A stretch of 64,000 nucleotides of DNA, taken from the NCBI RefSeq assembly GCF_001636695.1, contig NZ_LGEL01000018.1:28357-92356 (forward strand). Direction: 5' to 3'. Positions 35,019 to 43,873 of the stretch are shown piece after piece. Each line of letters opens with the position of its first letter. Position 1 is the stretch's first letter. The notes beneath the pieces were generated by a model. The model was not told where the DNA came from. It worked only from the letters and a program-made list of their open reading frames with translations, and did no database searches. Made by a program: the position numbers and the translations under genes. This stretch comes from Pedobacter panaciterrae. GTDB lineage: Bacteria > Bacteroidota > Bacteroidia > Sphingobacteriales > Sphingobacteriaceae.

Positions 35019-35026
35019 TATTTTTG
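35019..35026 (+). promoter_or_regulatory. -7 box upstream of nfu
   Basis: TATTTTTG matches TAnnTTTG and lies 17 bp before the ATG. TTG at 35001-35003 lies upstream but with a short 15-nt spacer. Confidence 0.45.
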
Positions 35027-35043
35027 TAGAAAAAAAGAAGACA

Positions 35044-35595
35044 ATGACTATCAACGTATATACTGAACAAACTCCAAACCCTGCTACAATGAAATTCATG
35101 GTCAATAAATTATTGATCAACGGCAGTGAGGATTTCGCAACTAAAGAAAGTGCCGAGCACTCTCCTTTTGCAAAGGAACTGTTTAAGTTCAATTTTGTTA
35201 ATGGTGTTTTTTTTGCAAGTAACTTTGTTACAATTACAAAAACAGAAGGTGTTGAATGGCCTGATATCGAACCAATTCTTAAAGAGTTTGTTAAAGGAGC
35301 CGTTGAATCTGAATATAAAATAAAGGAAGAAACATCTGATGAAACCCCTACTTTTGAAGGAACAGATCTTGAAATTAAAATACAGCAGATCCTGCACGAC
35401 TATGTTCGCCCTGCAGTTGAACAGGATGGCGGTGCAATCAGCTATAAATCATTTGATGAAGGTGTTGTAACTGTTGAACTTAGAGGTTCATGCAGTGGAT
35501 GCCCTTCTTCAACTATTACCTTGAAATCAGGAATTCAGAACTTGTTACAACGTATGGTTCCTGAAGTAAAAGAAGTAGTTTCTGAAGCTTTGTAA
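35044..35595 (+). CDS. Nfu-type iron-sulfur carrier (NifU-like)
   Basis: Fe-S cluster carrier that hands clusters to apo-enzymes. It has the N-terminal Nfu_N domain (about residues 1-85, starting with the typical TEQTPNPATMKFMVN) and a C-terminal NifU domain (about 105-183) with the cluster-binding CSGCPSST at residues 154-161. The linker is acidic (IKEETSDETPTFEGTD). 183 aa is normal for this bacterial Nfu. A single gene, convergent with suhB across a palindromic element. Confidence 0.92.
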   Translation: MTINVYTEQTPNPATMKFMVNKLLINGSEDFATKESAEHSPFAKELFKFNFVNGVFFASNFVTITKTEGVEWPDIEPILKEFVKGAVESEYKIKEETSDETPTFEGTDLEIKIQQILHDYVRPAVEQDGGAISYKSFDEGVVTVELRGSCSGCPSSTITLKSGIQNLLQRMVPEVKEVVSEAL

Positions 35596-35611
35596 GCTGA
35601 TTTAAAGCAGT

Positions 35612-35684
35612 CGTCATCTCGACGATAGGAGAGATCTTTTGAACTAATCCGGAACAAGAGATCTCTCCTATCGTCGAGATGACG
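35612..35684. repeat. Dispersed palindromic element, short-loop copy
   Basis: Arms 35612-35641 and 35655-35684 are nearly perfect (TTTTG for CTCTTG in the left arm), with a 13-nt loop. It is preceded by AAGCAGT, the same left flank as the 25006 copy. It lies between convergent nfu and suhB. Confidence 0.92.
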
Positions 35685-35715
35685 AAATAGTGATAGATAG
35701 CTGACTAAATTCTTA

Positions 35716-36510
35716 CTAACTATTAAAACTCCGTTTTACGGCCTCTAATATTTCCCCATCAATCAAACTATTTGTAGCTAATATTTCTCTGGTTTCTATA
35801 AATTCATCGCCTCCTGTAAAGTTTAATATCTTACCTCCGGCCTGTTGCACCAGATAGGCACCTGCAGCAACATCCCATGCATTCAGGTTATATTCAAAGA
35901 AAGCATCAAACCTGCCACACGCTACATAAGCTAGATCAACCGCAGCTGAACCTATGCGCCTTAAACCATGGGTTTTCTGCATCATTTCTGAAAGCAGCTG
36001 CATGTATTGTGCTTGTTTCTCAAACTGATAATATGGAAATCCTGTAGCCAGTAAGCAATCTGATAAAGCTGCCCTGGAAGAAACCTTAATCACTTTATTA
36101 TTTAAATAAGCATCCCCGCCTTTATAAGAATAAAACATCTCTCCCCGGTTTATCTCATAGACAACACCGAGAACCGGTTGATCTTCTTCATATAAAGCAA
36201 TGCTAATAGAATACGTAGGAACGCCGTGAATAAAATTAGTAGTACCATCTAACGGATCTATGATCCAGTTGTATACCGCCCCCTTGCTATTTATCGTTTT
36301 TTCTTCTGTAGTAAAACCTGCTTCCGGAATTAGCTTGGCTAAATTTCTAACCAATAACTTCTCAGCGTTCTTATCTACATAAGAAACCATATCATTTAAG
36401 CCTTTAAACTCGACAGCACCTGCATCGAAGTTCATTGACTCTTTTCGTATAAAATTGCCTGTTAAGCGGGTAACAGCAATTACTTTAGAACATATTAATT
36501 CGTAATTCAA
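35716..36510 (-). CDS. suhB: Inositol monophosphatase family protein
   Basis: Mg-dependent phosphatase of inositol-1-phosphate or similar sugar phosphates. Metal-binding motifs are present: TEEKT (about residue 68), WIIDPLDGTTNFIHG (about 84-98) and NAWDVAAGAYLVQQAGG (about 209-225). The 264-aa length is normal. It is last of a probable mtaB-lgt-suhB operon, 14 bp behind lgt. SuhB proteins also act in rRNA transcription antitermination in some bacteria, so the true role may not be inositol metabolism. Confidence 0.9.
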   Translation of the reverse strand: MNYELICSKVIAVTRLTGNFIRKESMNFDAGAVEFKGLNDMVSYVDKNAEKLLVRNLAKLIPEAGFTTEEKTINSKGAVYNWIIDPLDGTTNFIHGVPTYSISIALYEEDQPVLGVVYEINRGEMFYSYKGGDAYLNNKVIKVSSRAALSDCLLATGFPYYQFEKQAQYMQLLSEMMQKTHGLRRIGSAAVDLAYVACGRFDAFFEYNLNAWDVAAGAYLVQQAGGKILNFTGGDEFIETREILATNSLIDGEILEAVKRSFNS

Positions 36511-36524
36511 ATCAGAAACAGATT

Positions 36525-37679
36525 TTAATAGTTAGCCAGCTTTTCTTTGTTCTTATAAGAATATAGAACAAGACCTAAGCCAGACAAAAACAGGATACTT
36601 GAAATTAACTCTGCCTGCGTAAAGTGTATACCGGCAACATTATACTTAGTATTTACTCTGATCAATTCAATAAAGAAACGCTCCAGGCCATTTAACATTA
36701 AGTATATACCAAACATCATTCCCGGAGATTTAATGCGATTACGGATCTTCCATAGGATCAGGAATAATATAAAGCATACAATCACCTCGTAGATAGGTGT
36801 TGGGTATACCGGTTGAGGTAATTCATTACAGAACCTGCCAACACATCCTGCAATAGGATTTCCTTCGTTAGCAACGTTATTTGGATACGTATAAGCCCAC
36901 AACCAATCCGGAAGCCATGAAATTGGCTTAGCGTTTAAATTAGGAATACCCCAATCTCCATCACCAGACATATGGCAACCAATTCTGCCTACGCTGTATG
37001 CGAGCATCATACCCGGTCCGCCAATATCAAGCATGTGCAATACTTTAATATTATTTTTCCTTGCAATGTATAAAACAGCAGCACCGCCGCAGATCAATCC
37101 ACCATAAAATGTTAAACCACTAAACGACAACAAGCTGCCAATAGGATCTTTTACAAATGAATCCCAATGTTCCAGGTTGTCAAATATCTTTGCACCAAGA
37201 AATCCCCAGATAGCAGCCCAAACGATAAGCGTACCCATTAATTCGTATGGATGTTGTGTTACCTCAACAGTTTTAGGTTTAGGTAGTTTATGTGCATTCT
37301 TCTCTTTATAATCCCAGTAAGCGAACAAACCGGCAAAAAACAAACCTCCAAGTATGTTCCCCTTAAATGAAAGCAGCACAGTTTGTGCGTCACTTACAAA
37401 GAGTTGATAATTTAAAAGAGCATAAACCAATTTGTATCCTATAAGGAAACCAAATATCCCATTATAAACCAGCTCCATAGTAGTGGCAGGGACACCAATG
37501 GTTATCATTTTTTTAATCGGGTGAAGAATACCCAGAGCTTCCTTACGTTTAAATTCCTGGGTAAAAGCCCAGTAACCTGCAATAAAAGCTAAAGCAACAA
37601 AAACACCAAATGTATTAAACGGCAGTGGGACTTTTATACCAAAAAGATATTCTAAAAAATGAGATACAGTAGGAAACAT
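36525..37679 (-). CDS. lgt: Prolipoprotein diacylglyceryl transferase
   Basis: Inner-membrane enzyme that moves diacylglycerol onto the lipobox cysteine of prolipoproteins, the first step for the many lipoproteins in this window. The Lgt signature region is GRIGCHMSGDGDWGIP (about residues 231-246), with a C-terminal NGLERFFIELIRVNTKY stretch. About seven hydrophobic helices are seen. At 384 aa it is longer than E. coli Lgt (about 290) because of insertions around 110-150 and near 250-285, which is common in Bacteroidota. It lies 31 bp behind mtaB on the same strand. Confidence 0.93.
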   Translation of the reverse strand: MFPTVSHFLEYLFGIKVPLPFNTFGVFVALAFIAGYWAFTQEFKRKEALGILHPIKKMITIGVPATTMELVYNGIFGFLIGYKLVYALLNYQLFVSDAQTVLLSFKGNILGGLFFAGLFAYWDYKEKNAHKLPKPKTVEVTQHPYELMGTLIVWAAIWGFLGAKIFDNLEHWDSFVKDPIGSLLSFSGLTFYGGLICGGAAVLYIARKNNIKVLHMLDIGGPGMMLAYSVGRIGCHMSGDGDWGIPNLNAKPISWLPDWLWAYTYPNNVANEGNPIAGCVGRFCNELPQPVYPTPIYEVIVCFILFLILWKIRNRIKSPGMMFGIYLMLNGLERFFIELIRVNTKYNVAGIHFTQAELISSILFLSGLGLVLYSYKNKEKLANY

Positions 37680-37710
37680 ACGTATAAAAAAGTTTTATGC
37701 GAATATAGGA

Positions 37711-39030
37711 TTAATGCGCTAAAACTTCTTCTGTTTCGGCAACTTCTACTTCACCATCAGCAGTAAGCTCAATAAGTTTTACGGTTTTGATTTCATTTAC
37801 CATTACCGGGTCATATTTAGCTTTAACTTTTACATAGTTTTTAGTAAAGCCATGCATAAAACCATTTTTTTGATCGTCTTCAAAAAGAACTTCACCAACT
37901 GAACCAATCTGAGATTGATAAAAAGCTCTTCTCTTTTTGTCTGATAAGATGTGAAGCATTTTACTTCTATCTGCCCGGATGCTTCCGGCAACTACCCCCT
38001 TCATTTCAGCCGCTGCTGTTTGCTCACGTTCTGAATAGGTAAATACGTGCAAATAAGAAACATCAAGTTCGTTTAGGAACTGATAGGTATCCAGAAAGTC
38101 TTCGTGTGTTTCACCAGGAAATCCAACAATTACATCAACTCCAATACAGCAGTTAGGTATTAACGCTTTAATTTTAGCAACACGTTCAGTATAAAGTTCT
38201 CTTTGGTAACGTCTGCGCATTAAACCTAATATTTTATTAGATCCGGATTGTAAAGGAATATGAAAATGAGGTACGAATCTTTTGGAGGTAGCAACAAATT
38301 CAATGATTTCATTGCTTAACAAGTTTGGTTCGATAGAAGAAATTCTTATTCTTTCTATACCTTCAACCTCATCCAAAGCTTTTACCAGATCAAAGAATTT
38401 ATCTTCTCTTTCTCCGTTTCTTATCCCGAAATCGCCAAGGTTTACCCCTGTAAGTACAATTTCTTTAACACCGCTTTCTGCTATTTGTTTAGCGCGGTTA
38501 ACTACATTCTCAATGGTATCGCTTCTGCTGCCACCACGAGCCAAAGGTATGGTACAATAGGTACATGGATAATCACAACCATCCTGCACCTTTAAGAAAG
38601 TACGTGTCCTGTCACCTATTGAATAGGCCGCAATAAAATTATGATTAACTTTTTCAATGTTTTGCTGATGAATAACTGCCTTAGGCTGTTTGGTAAGATC
38701 GGAGATGTATTCAACTATCCTGAATTTCTCTGCCGCACCAAGCACCATATCAACACCCTCTATTTCAGCAATCTCAACAGGCTTTAACTGAGCATAGCAT
38801 CCTACTATGGTTACATAAGCATCAGGTGAGTATTTTAATGCTTCCTTAACTACCTTACGGCACTTTTTATCAGCATGCTCTGTTACAGAACAGGTGTTGA
38901 TCACATACACATCCGCCCCATCAGTAAAATCCACAACAGCATATCCGGCATCGGTAAATAACCTGCCAATTGTTGAAGTTTCAGAGAAATTCAACTTGCA
39001 ACCCAGTGTATAAAATGCAACCTTCTTCAT
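37711..39030 (-). CDS. mtaB: tRNA t6A37 methylthiotransferase MtaB
   Basis: Radical-SAM enzyme that adds a methylthio group to t6A37 of tRNAs reading ANN codons. It has the N-terminal UPF0004 domain with three cluster cysteines (TLGCKLNFSE, INTCSVTE, VGCYAQL), the radical-SAM CDYPCTYC motif (about residue 150) and a C-terminal TRAM domain (about 370-430). The ATG at 39030 (MKKVAFYTLGCKLN) is chosen over an upstream start that adds 17 unrelated residues. First gene of the mtaB-lgt-suhB unit. The 39031-39297 stretch upstream holds nothing recognisable. Confidence 0.94.
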   Translation of the reverse strand: MKKVAFYTLGCKLNFSETSTIGRLFTDAGYAVVDFTDGADVYVINTCSVTEHADKKCRKVVKEALKYSPDAYVTIVGCYAQLKPVEIAEIEGVDMVLGAAEKFRIVEYISDLTKQPKAVIHQQNIEKVNHNFIAAYSIGDRTRTFLKVQDGCDYPCTYCTIPLARGGSRSDTIENVVNRAKQIAESGVKEIVLTGVNLGDFGIRNGEREDKFFDLVKALDEVEGIERIRISSIEPNLLSNEIIEFVATSKRFVPHFHIPLQSGSNKILGLMRRRYQRELYTERVAKIKALIPNCCIGVDVIVGFPGETHEDFLDTYQFLNELDVSYLHVFTYSEREQTAAAEMKGVVAGSIRADRSKMLHILSDKKRRAFYQSQIGSVGEVLFEDDQKNGFMHGFTKNYVKVKAKYDPVMVNEIKTVKLIELTADGEVEVAETEEVLAH

Positions 39031-39297
39031 TCGATATCTATCGCTATTACTTATGCTTATGCCATGTTGAGACTTAAGCATTAAAAATACAAAAAAATGG
39101 TAATGACATTATGTTATTGGACTGGCCGTCATCCCAGCTTTAAACTATCTGTCATTGGTAATTTATTTAAGCATGTTTAAAATATCAAGTTCGAAATGCA
39201 GAATTAAATTTGCTTTGCAGCTTCTTCAAGGTCAGCATGACGATTGTAAATTTCTAGATATTCCAATAAGCCCGCAAAGATAAGGTTTTAAATGAAA

Positions 39298-39864
39298 TTA
39301 TGATTCATTCCAACGATAACTATCTTGCTCTAGCCCTGCAAGATCAATTACACGGCTTACCACTGTTTGTGCAACATCTTCAATAGTTTTGGGTAAAGAA
39401 TAAAAAGACGGACTGGCAGGACAGATAATCCCCCCTGCTTCTGTTACCGTTTTCATGTTATTGATGTGAATAAGGCTAAAAGGAGTATCCCTTACCACTG
39501 CTATTAATTTTCTACGCTCCTTTAAAACAACATCTGCAGCTCTGGAAATTAAATCATTAGAAATTCCATGTGCAATTCTACCTAGAGTCCCCATTGAACA
39601 TGGAATGATGATCATGGTATCGAATTTAGCTGAACCCGATGCAAACGGAGCATTAAAATCCATTTTCGGGTAAAAAGTGAAAGGGTAATTGTCGTAATCC
39701 TGATTTTGAAGTTCAAATCGCCATACTTCTTTGGCATTGTCTGACATTACTACTCCTACCTTCTCTATCTGATCTGACAATTTCAACAAGCTATCTAACA
39801 GTAATTTAGCATAAACAGATCCGCTGGCACCAGTAATTGCAACAATAATTTTCTTCTTCCTCAT
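39298..39864 (-). CDS. ubiX: Flavin prenyltransferase UbiX
   Basis: Makes prenylated FMN, the cofactor of UbiD decarboxylases, from FMN and dimethylallyl phosphate. The flavin-binding start is IIVAITGASGSVYAKLLL (about residues 5-22). PCSMGTLGRIAHGISNDLISRAADV (from about 94, quoted in parts PCSMGTLGRIAHG) and RDTPFSLIHINNM are UbiX signatures. Length 188 aa is normal. Its likely client is the UbiD at 10133. Together with MqnC it points to the futalosine pathway (MqnM-type role). It is a single gene. Confidence 0.93.
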   Translation of the reverse strand: MRKKKIIVAITGASGSVYAKLLLDSLLKLSDQIEKVGVVMSDNAKEVWRFELQNQDYDNYPFTFYPKMDFNAPFASGSAKFDTMIIIPCSMGTLGRIAHGISNDLISRAADVVLKERRKLIAVVRDTPFSLIHINNMKTVTEAGGIICPASPSFYSLPKTIEDVAQTVVSRVIDLAGLEQDSYRWNES

Positions 39865-39896
39865 AGCGCAGATAAAGATACGGAACCTTAGATAAC

Positions 39897-39927
39897 AAAA
39901 AAGGGCCGAAAAATTAATTTTCGACCC
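39897..39927 (-). terminator. Intrinsic terminator after the sulfatase gene
   Basis: Read on the minus strand: stem AGGGTCGAAAAT paired with ATTTTTCGGCCC (minor mismatch), then a run of six T. It lies about 140 bp past the sulfatase stop. Confidence 0.7.
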
Positions 39928-40067
39928 TACATCTACCTATGAAAAACATACCCCCGAAAGGGTAAGCTCAAATGTAATTATCTTTTTGAATAAATGAAAG
40001 TTTAAACATACTTTTTTCTCATCTTAATTAGAATATTATTGCGAAGTCAGAAATTAAGGTTAATAAA

Positions 40068-42167
40068 TTATCTAATCGCGTAAAAATCTGTGCCTTTTAA
40101 TGGTTTCCAATCGCCATCCTTATATCTCATTTTTAAGGAAAGCACGCGTTCTTTACCAGCCTCTCTCAAATAATAAATCTTTACGGGATGGTAACCGGCT
40201 TTCAGATAAACCCGTTCTGTTTCCTGACTAACAGACAGATATCCAAAATCTGCATCAATTAATTCCGCTTCATGAATTCTTATGTACGCTTTCCCGCTCG
40301 CCTGAAGAGAAAAACTATATTCACCATCCAATGGAACCTTTATAAAACCCTCATATAAAGTCATACCAGCACTTGATTTTGGTACTTCTTCTCCTAAATG
40401 CTTGCTAAGCCCAGTTGAGATTTCTTTTAAGCCTGTTTCTGAAACAACATATGGGAAGCTTCCTTTAAAGAACTTCCATGAAAGCCCCGGATGTGTTCTG
40501 TCTAAAATCTCTACAGCCGGAATTTCGGCCTTATCATAAGGCCTTGGTGCTTCAGGGTCTGCCTTTCTAACCTGCAGAGATTTCGCTTTCATTTGAACCT
40601 GTAATTCATTACAGGAAGGTATTGAAGCAAGATTAGTAGTTTGCTTGGGGTCGCTTACTATATCATATATCTCAAAATCATCATCTGCTGATTTTATATC
40701 ATAACGTACCCCCACAAAATCTCCAAGACGGATCATTTGCATTTGTCCACGTTTCCTTCCTCTCCTACTCGCTTCAAAATCTTTAAAATCAGGCGTTTTA
40801 CCACCTTCTGAATATTCAGAATAGATTAAGCTTTCTGCCTGAATCCCCTTACCTGTTAAGGAAGGGATCAACGAAACGCCGTTTGTTCTTGCTGGTGCAT
40901 TTATACCTGCTGCATCAGCAAAAGTTGCCATCCAGTCCGACAGCATGCTTGGCGATACCACAACTTTACCAGCAGGGATGTGCTGAGCCCAGGTTACCAG
41001 TGTTGGCATTCTTAACCCTCCCTCCCAAACATCTCTTTTTATACCATCAAAAGGACCAAAACTTGCAAAAAATTCCGGAGTATTGGGTGCAAAGCCAGCT
41101 GGAAGATAGGCTTCGATGGAAGGTCCGTTATCAGATGTAAACACAACAATAGTATTCTCAGAAATTTTCAGATCTTCCAGAAGTTGTAATATATCACCCA
41201 CAGCATCATCGATTCTTCGGGTGGCGGTAGCATAGCGTTTAAAGGTATCAGGCCATGGTGCATTTTTTACTTTTCCATTATCATATATTGCATTTTTGTA
41301 ATCCGGGTGCACAAAAGAATCCACTTTACCAGATGCCGTGTTTATCATATTACCTGAAGTGCCGAGCCACTGCATACCGCCTTTTAGTCCCTTACCTTCC
41401 GGATATGCCTGAGTGGGTAATTCCAACACCGCATGAGGAGAATCATATGCAAGAAACATAAAGAAAGGTTTTTCTGCTCCTTTGACACTTTCATGATCCA
41501 CTATCCATTTCTTGGCGCGCGCAGTCCATAAATCGGTAGTATAGCATTTGCTTAAATCAGCAACTACATTTTTATAATTATCCCATACTTCTTTTTTACC
41601 CCTGTAAACTCCTTCATAAGGATAATGCTCATGTCCGTCGGAATGGCGCATATAGCCAAAAAAGTCATCAAATCCTCTTTTTTGAGGATGTGCCGGCCAG
41701 TTAGGTTCATCTTTGGTTTCGCCTTGCAGGCCCCATTTTCCAATAACTGAAGTAGTATAGCCAGCAGTTTTCAATACTGTTGCAATGGTATGGTTATTTT
41801 CGATCTGCTTATCAAACTGATTGTCTCTCACTTTCGCATTCCCCTGATTAAGCCCTGTTAAAAGAGATGCTCTTGAGGGAGCACATACCGGAGCATTGCA
41901 ATACTGATTTGTTAATTGCGCACCACTGGCAGCCATTTTATCAAGATTGGGGGTAAACTGATAGGGTAATTTCGGATCTGCTTTCTCTTTTCGTTGATTT
42001 TGAAAAAATACGCCCAGATCGCCATATCCAAGATCATCTGTTAAGATAAAAATGATATTAGGCTTAGAACTATTACTTTTTTTTGATTGTGCGATAACAA
42101 AGGTGGGTATGAAAACGACCAAACCTAAACTTCCTAATAAAAATAATTTCGAGATTCCTTTTATCAT
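40068..42167 (-). CDS. Exported arylsulfatase-type sulfatase with C-terminal PA14-like domain
   Basis: Hydrolyses sulfate esters, probably on glycans, in the periplasm or outside. The signal peptide MIKGISKLFLLGSLGLVVF...VIAQ follows the ATG at 42167; a -7 box at 42196-42203 would place transcription start after the longer in-frame ATG (42194). Catalytic CAPSR (residues 95-99) is the Cys-type formylglycine site; DD at 44-45 and GKWG near 145 are metal/substrate elements, and FTSDNGPS (about 345) is the C-terminal metal Asp. About 600-699 is an extra beta domain (YEGFIKVPLDGEYSF, AGYHPVKIYYLREAG) of PA14-like type. An anaerobic-type maturase is not in view. Confidence 0.9.
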   Translation of the reverse strand: MIKGISKLFLLGSLGLVVFIPTFVIAQSKKSNSSKPNIIFILTDDLGYGDLGVFFQNQRKEKADPKLPYQFTPNLDKMAASGAQLTNQYCNAPVCAPSRASLLTGLNQGNAKVRDNQFDKQIENNHTIATVLKTAGYTTSVIGKWGLQGETKDEPNWPAHPQKRGFDDFFGYMRHSDGHEHYPYEGVYRGKKEVWDNYKNVVADLSKCYTTDLWTARAKKWIVDHESVKGAEKPFFMFLAYDSPHAVLELPTQAYPEGKGLKGGMQWLGTSGNMINTASGKVDSFVHPDYKNAIYDNGKVKNAPWPDTFKRYATATRRIDDAVGDILQLLEDLKISENTIVVFTSDNGPSIEAYLPAGFAPNTPEFFASFGPFDGIKRDVWEGGLRMPTLVTWAQHIPAGKVVVSPSMLSDWMATFADAAGINAPARTNGVSLIPSLTGKGIQAESLIYSEYSEGGKTPDFKDFEASRRGRKRGQMQMIRLGDFVGVRYDIKSADDDFEIYDIVSDPKQTTNLASIPSCNELQVQMKAKSLQVRKADPEAPRPYDKAEIPAVEILDRTHPGLSWKFFKGSFPYVVSETGLKEISTGLSKHLGEEVPKSSAGMTLYEGFIKVPLDGEYSFSLQASGKAYIRIHEAELIDADFGYLSVSQETERVYLKAGYHPVKIYYLREAGKERVLSLKMRYKDGDWKPLKGTDFYAIR

Positions 42168-42195
42168 TACCTGAAAACGAACTTTAGTGCTCATC

Positions 42196-42203
42196 CAAAT
42201 ATA
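42196..42203 (-). promoter_or_regulatory. -7 box upstream of the sulfatase
   Basis: Minus-strand TATATTTG matches TAnnTTTG. It predicts transcription start near 42189 and supports translation from 42167. Confidence 0.45.
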
Positions 42204-42243
42204 AGCAACTTAAAAATTTTGGCCATGTATCTTTTATAATGCT

Positions 42244-42374
42244 TAATGGTTCTTCACAAGATTAGTGTTTCTTCACACATTCTACACATATCCTTCACAC
42301 CAAACCCACAAACAGGTACCCTTTTGTGAAGGATATGTGTGGAATGTGTGAACTATGTGAGGACTTGACCATTA
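42244..42374. repeat. Large unrelated inverted repeat (about 130 bp)
   Basis: Inner arms 42272-42299 and 42325-42352 are 28 nt with a single mismatch (left begins TTCACACATTCTACACATAT). The outer ends TAATGGT (42244) and ACCATTA (42368) also pair, with weaker matching between. It is not a member of the CGTCATCTCGACG family. It lies between the sulfatase start and a small divergent gene. Confidence 0.85.
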
Positions 42375-42479
42375 CCAGAATACATCCTAATGGTAAGCAG
42401 TATCGGTGAAACACTACTAAAATCAAACTTTAGTTTATACTGATTGTTATTATAAATCACCAGAACTAAATTACAAATT

Positions 42480-42722
42480 ATGGAAGCATCAGAAGATATA
42501 AAGTTCAACGTTACACTTCATAGCAATGAACAAAAAGAGATCAATGTTGAGGTTAAACATGCTGAGACTACGGATGGCATACCGTATTACATATGCAAAG
42601 TAGACGGAAAAGAAGCTCAAATCAGAAAGGACGAGAAATGGGAACAAATATGGGGCTCGCTAACTCACAAACAGGTTGACGAGCTAGGTTCGGCTATTAG
42701 CAAGCACTTAGGTGAGCTATAA
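42480..42722 (+). CDS. Small conserved-looking hypothetical protein
   Basis: An 80-residue acidic, soluble protein with ATG start; no signal peptide. It reads as a small beta-rich domain (IKFNVTLHSNEQKEINVEVK, IPYYICKVDGKEAQIRKD) followed by a short helix (HKQVDELGSAISKHL). No named family is recognised. Its last 6 bp overlap the end of the convergent resolvase-like gene. It follows the large inverted repeat. Codon pattern and a coherent amphipathic sequence support it being real. Confidence 0.6.
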   Translation: MEASEDIKFNVTLHSNEQKEINVEVKHAETTDGIPYYICKVDGKEAQIRKDEKWEQIWGSLTHKQVDELGSAISKHLGEL

Positions 42723-43031
42723 AACTGCGATCAGCATTACGCCGTACTTCCGTTTAAAATGGTCCTGAATCTGGTCTATCATTTTGTTGAATCTTGTTAT
42801 TTTTGCAGGTAGTAAGAATAACAAAAAATCAACTCCGCTTTCGTTATATTTCACATAGTCTTCCAGGGCCAGCCAGCTTTCCCGCTCCATATCCTCATTA
42901 TACTCGCCCGTATCCTTAAAAACCATCATTAGGTTTAATCCCTTTTGCTCGCAAAAACTCTTAATTGCGGCTTCCTGAGCTATTACAGGCTCCAGATACG
43001 GTGATACTCTGATGTAACCAATTGCATTCAT
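42717..43031 (-). CDS. Isolated resolvase-like N-terminal domain, probably catalytically weakened
   Basis: A 104-residue protein that resembles only the catalytic domain of serine recombinases: AIGYIRVSP (Arg8 and the nucleophile-position Ser), QEAAIKSFCEQKGLNLMMVFKDTG, then VDFLLFLLPAKITRFNKM, where the usual two-arginine RLxR pattern has become TRFNK. There is no C-terminal helix-turn-helix or zinc domain, so it cannot be a complete site-specific recombinase. It may be a remnant, or a domesticated regulatory protein. No inverted terminal repeats or target duplications mark a mobile element here. Its gene is 34 bp from the response regulator gene stop on the same strand. Confidence 0.6.
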   Translation of the reverse strand: MNAIGYIRVSPYLEPVIAQEAAIKSFCEQKGLNLMMVFKDTGEYNEDMERESWLALEDYVKYNESGVDFLLFLLPAKITRFNKMIDQIQDHFKRKYGVMLIAVL

Positions 43032-43065
43032 GGCTGAAACTCTATTGGCACCTTAAAAAGGTTAT

Positions 43066-43524
43066 TTAATCATCAATACTTACAGAAGCTGAAGCTCTTT
43101 TTTCAGGCCCTTTTGTTGTAAATATCTCTAAAGGGTTTTCTAAACACTTATTAATTTGATCTAGCAGTGAAGTTAATTCAAAAGGCTTGGAGATAAATGC
43201 ATTGCAACCATAACTACCAAGTGATAGCAGTACTTGCGAATATGCAGAAAATATAACCACTGGAATATGCTTGGTAGATGGTTCACGTTTCAATTGGGCA
43301 CATACTTCTCCTCCGTTAATTCCGGGCAATAAATAGTCCAGCAATACAATATCTGGTGTAAAATCTTCCATTAAGGAAAAAACATCATCGGTTTCTTTGT
43401 AACAACGAACATGGTAACCTTCGTAATTAAATAACTCTTCTAACAACTCTACTAATCCATCATCATTTTCAATAATTAATATGTTCTTCGGTTTACGCTC
43501 TTTTTTCTCGGATAATTCAGTCAT
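43066..43524 (-). CDS. Single-domain response regulator
   Basis: CheY-like receiver of 152 residues with no output domain. Acidic pocket END (about 20-22), phosphoacceptor D63 in PDIVLLDYLLPGING, Ser/Thr switch in VIFSA (91-95) and K113 in ISKPFE. A Lys-rich N-terminal extension (about 13 residues) and a Ser/Ala-rich tail follow. The cognate kinase is not adjacent. A -7 box lies on its strand just upstream. The resolvase-like gene follows, probably on the same transcript. Confidence 0.9.
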   Translation of the reverse strand: MTELSEKKERKPKNILIIENDDGLVELLEELFNYEGYHVRCYKETDDVFSLMEDFTPDIVLLDYLLPGINGGEVCAQLKREPSTKHIPVVIFSAYSQVLLSLGSYGCNAFISKPFELTSLLDQINKCLENPLEIFTTKGPEKRASASVSIDD

Positions 43525-43552
43525 TACTTTTTAATTAGACGGCCTATTATAA

Positions 43553-43560
43553 CAAACGTA
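43553..43560 (-). promoter_or_regulatory. -7 box upstream of the single-domain response regulator
   Basis: Minus-strand TACGTTTG matches TAnnTTTG, about 29 bp before the ATG. No clear -33 is visible. Confidence 0.4.
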
Positions 43561-43873
43561 GAAAGAACCTGTTTTATTTTTCTTTATTAATTTTTATGTG
43601 ATAAAAAAAGCATGTTATTACTTAATAATTAATGCGCTTTAAAGCCATTATCAAACGTTTGCGTAGTTTGTTTTTAGCATCAAAATCATCAAATATTAAG
43701 CGATTTTTACAAGATGAGATCATTTATTCAACAATAGATGTAATTATAAAAGATTTTTATACATTTAGAGTTCAAAACCTAACCATATCAAATGAACCCT
43801 ATCTTGACCTTAATATTTAAGTATAAGTTATGGTTAAGTGACTTACATCTGACAACTAAAATTAGACACTAAG
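43561..43873. other. AT-rich intergenic stretch with no supported gene
   Basis: About 310 bp between the divergent response regulator and AraC genes. It has a 62-codon open frame (43632-43820, +) with a basic N-terminus, but no ribosome-binding or family support. Probably a regulatory region for the AraC gene. Confidence 0.4.

Noticed and set aside
42717-43031. Mobile element defined by the resolvase-like gene
   Set aside because: No full recombinase, terminal repeats or target duplications; the nearby inverted repeat is not at its ends.
43632-43820. 62-codon plus-strand ORF in the gap before the AraC gene
   Set aside because: AT-rich, no family, no promoter or start support, and its sequence looks like translated intergenic DNA.
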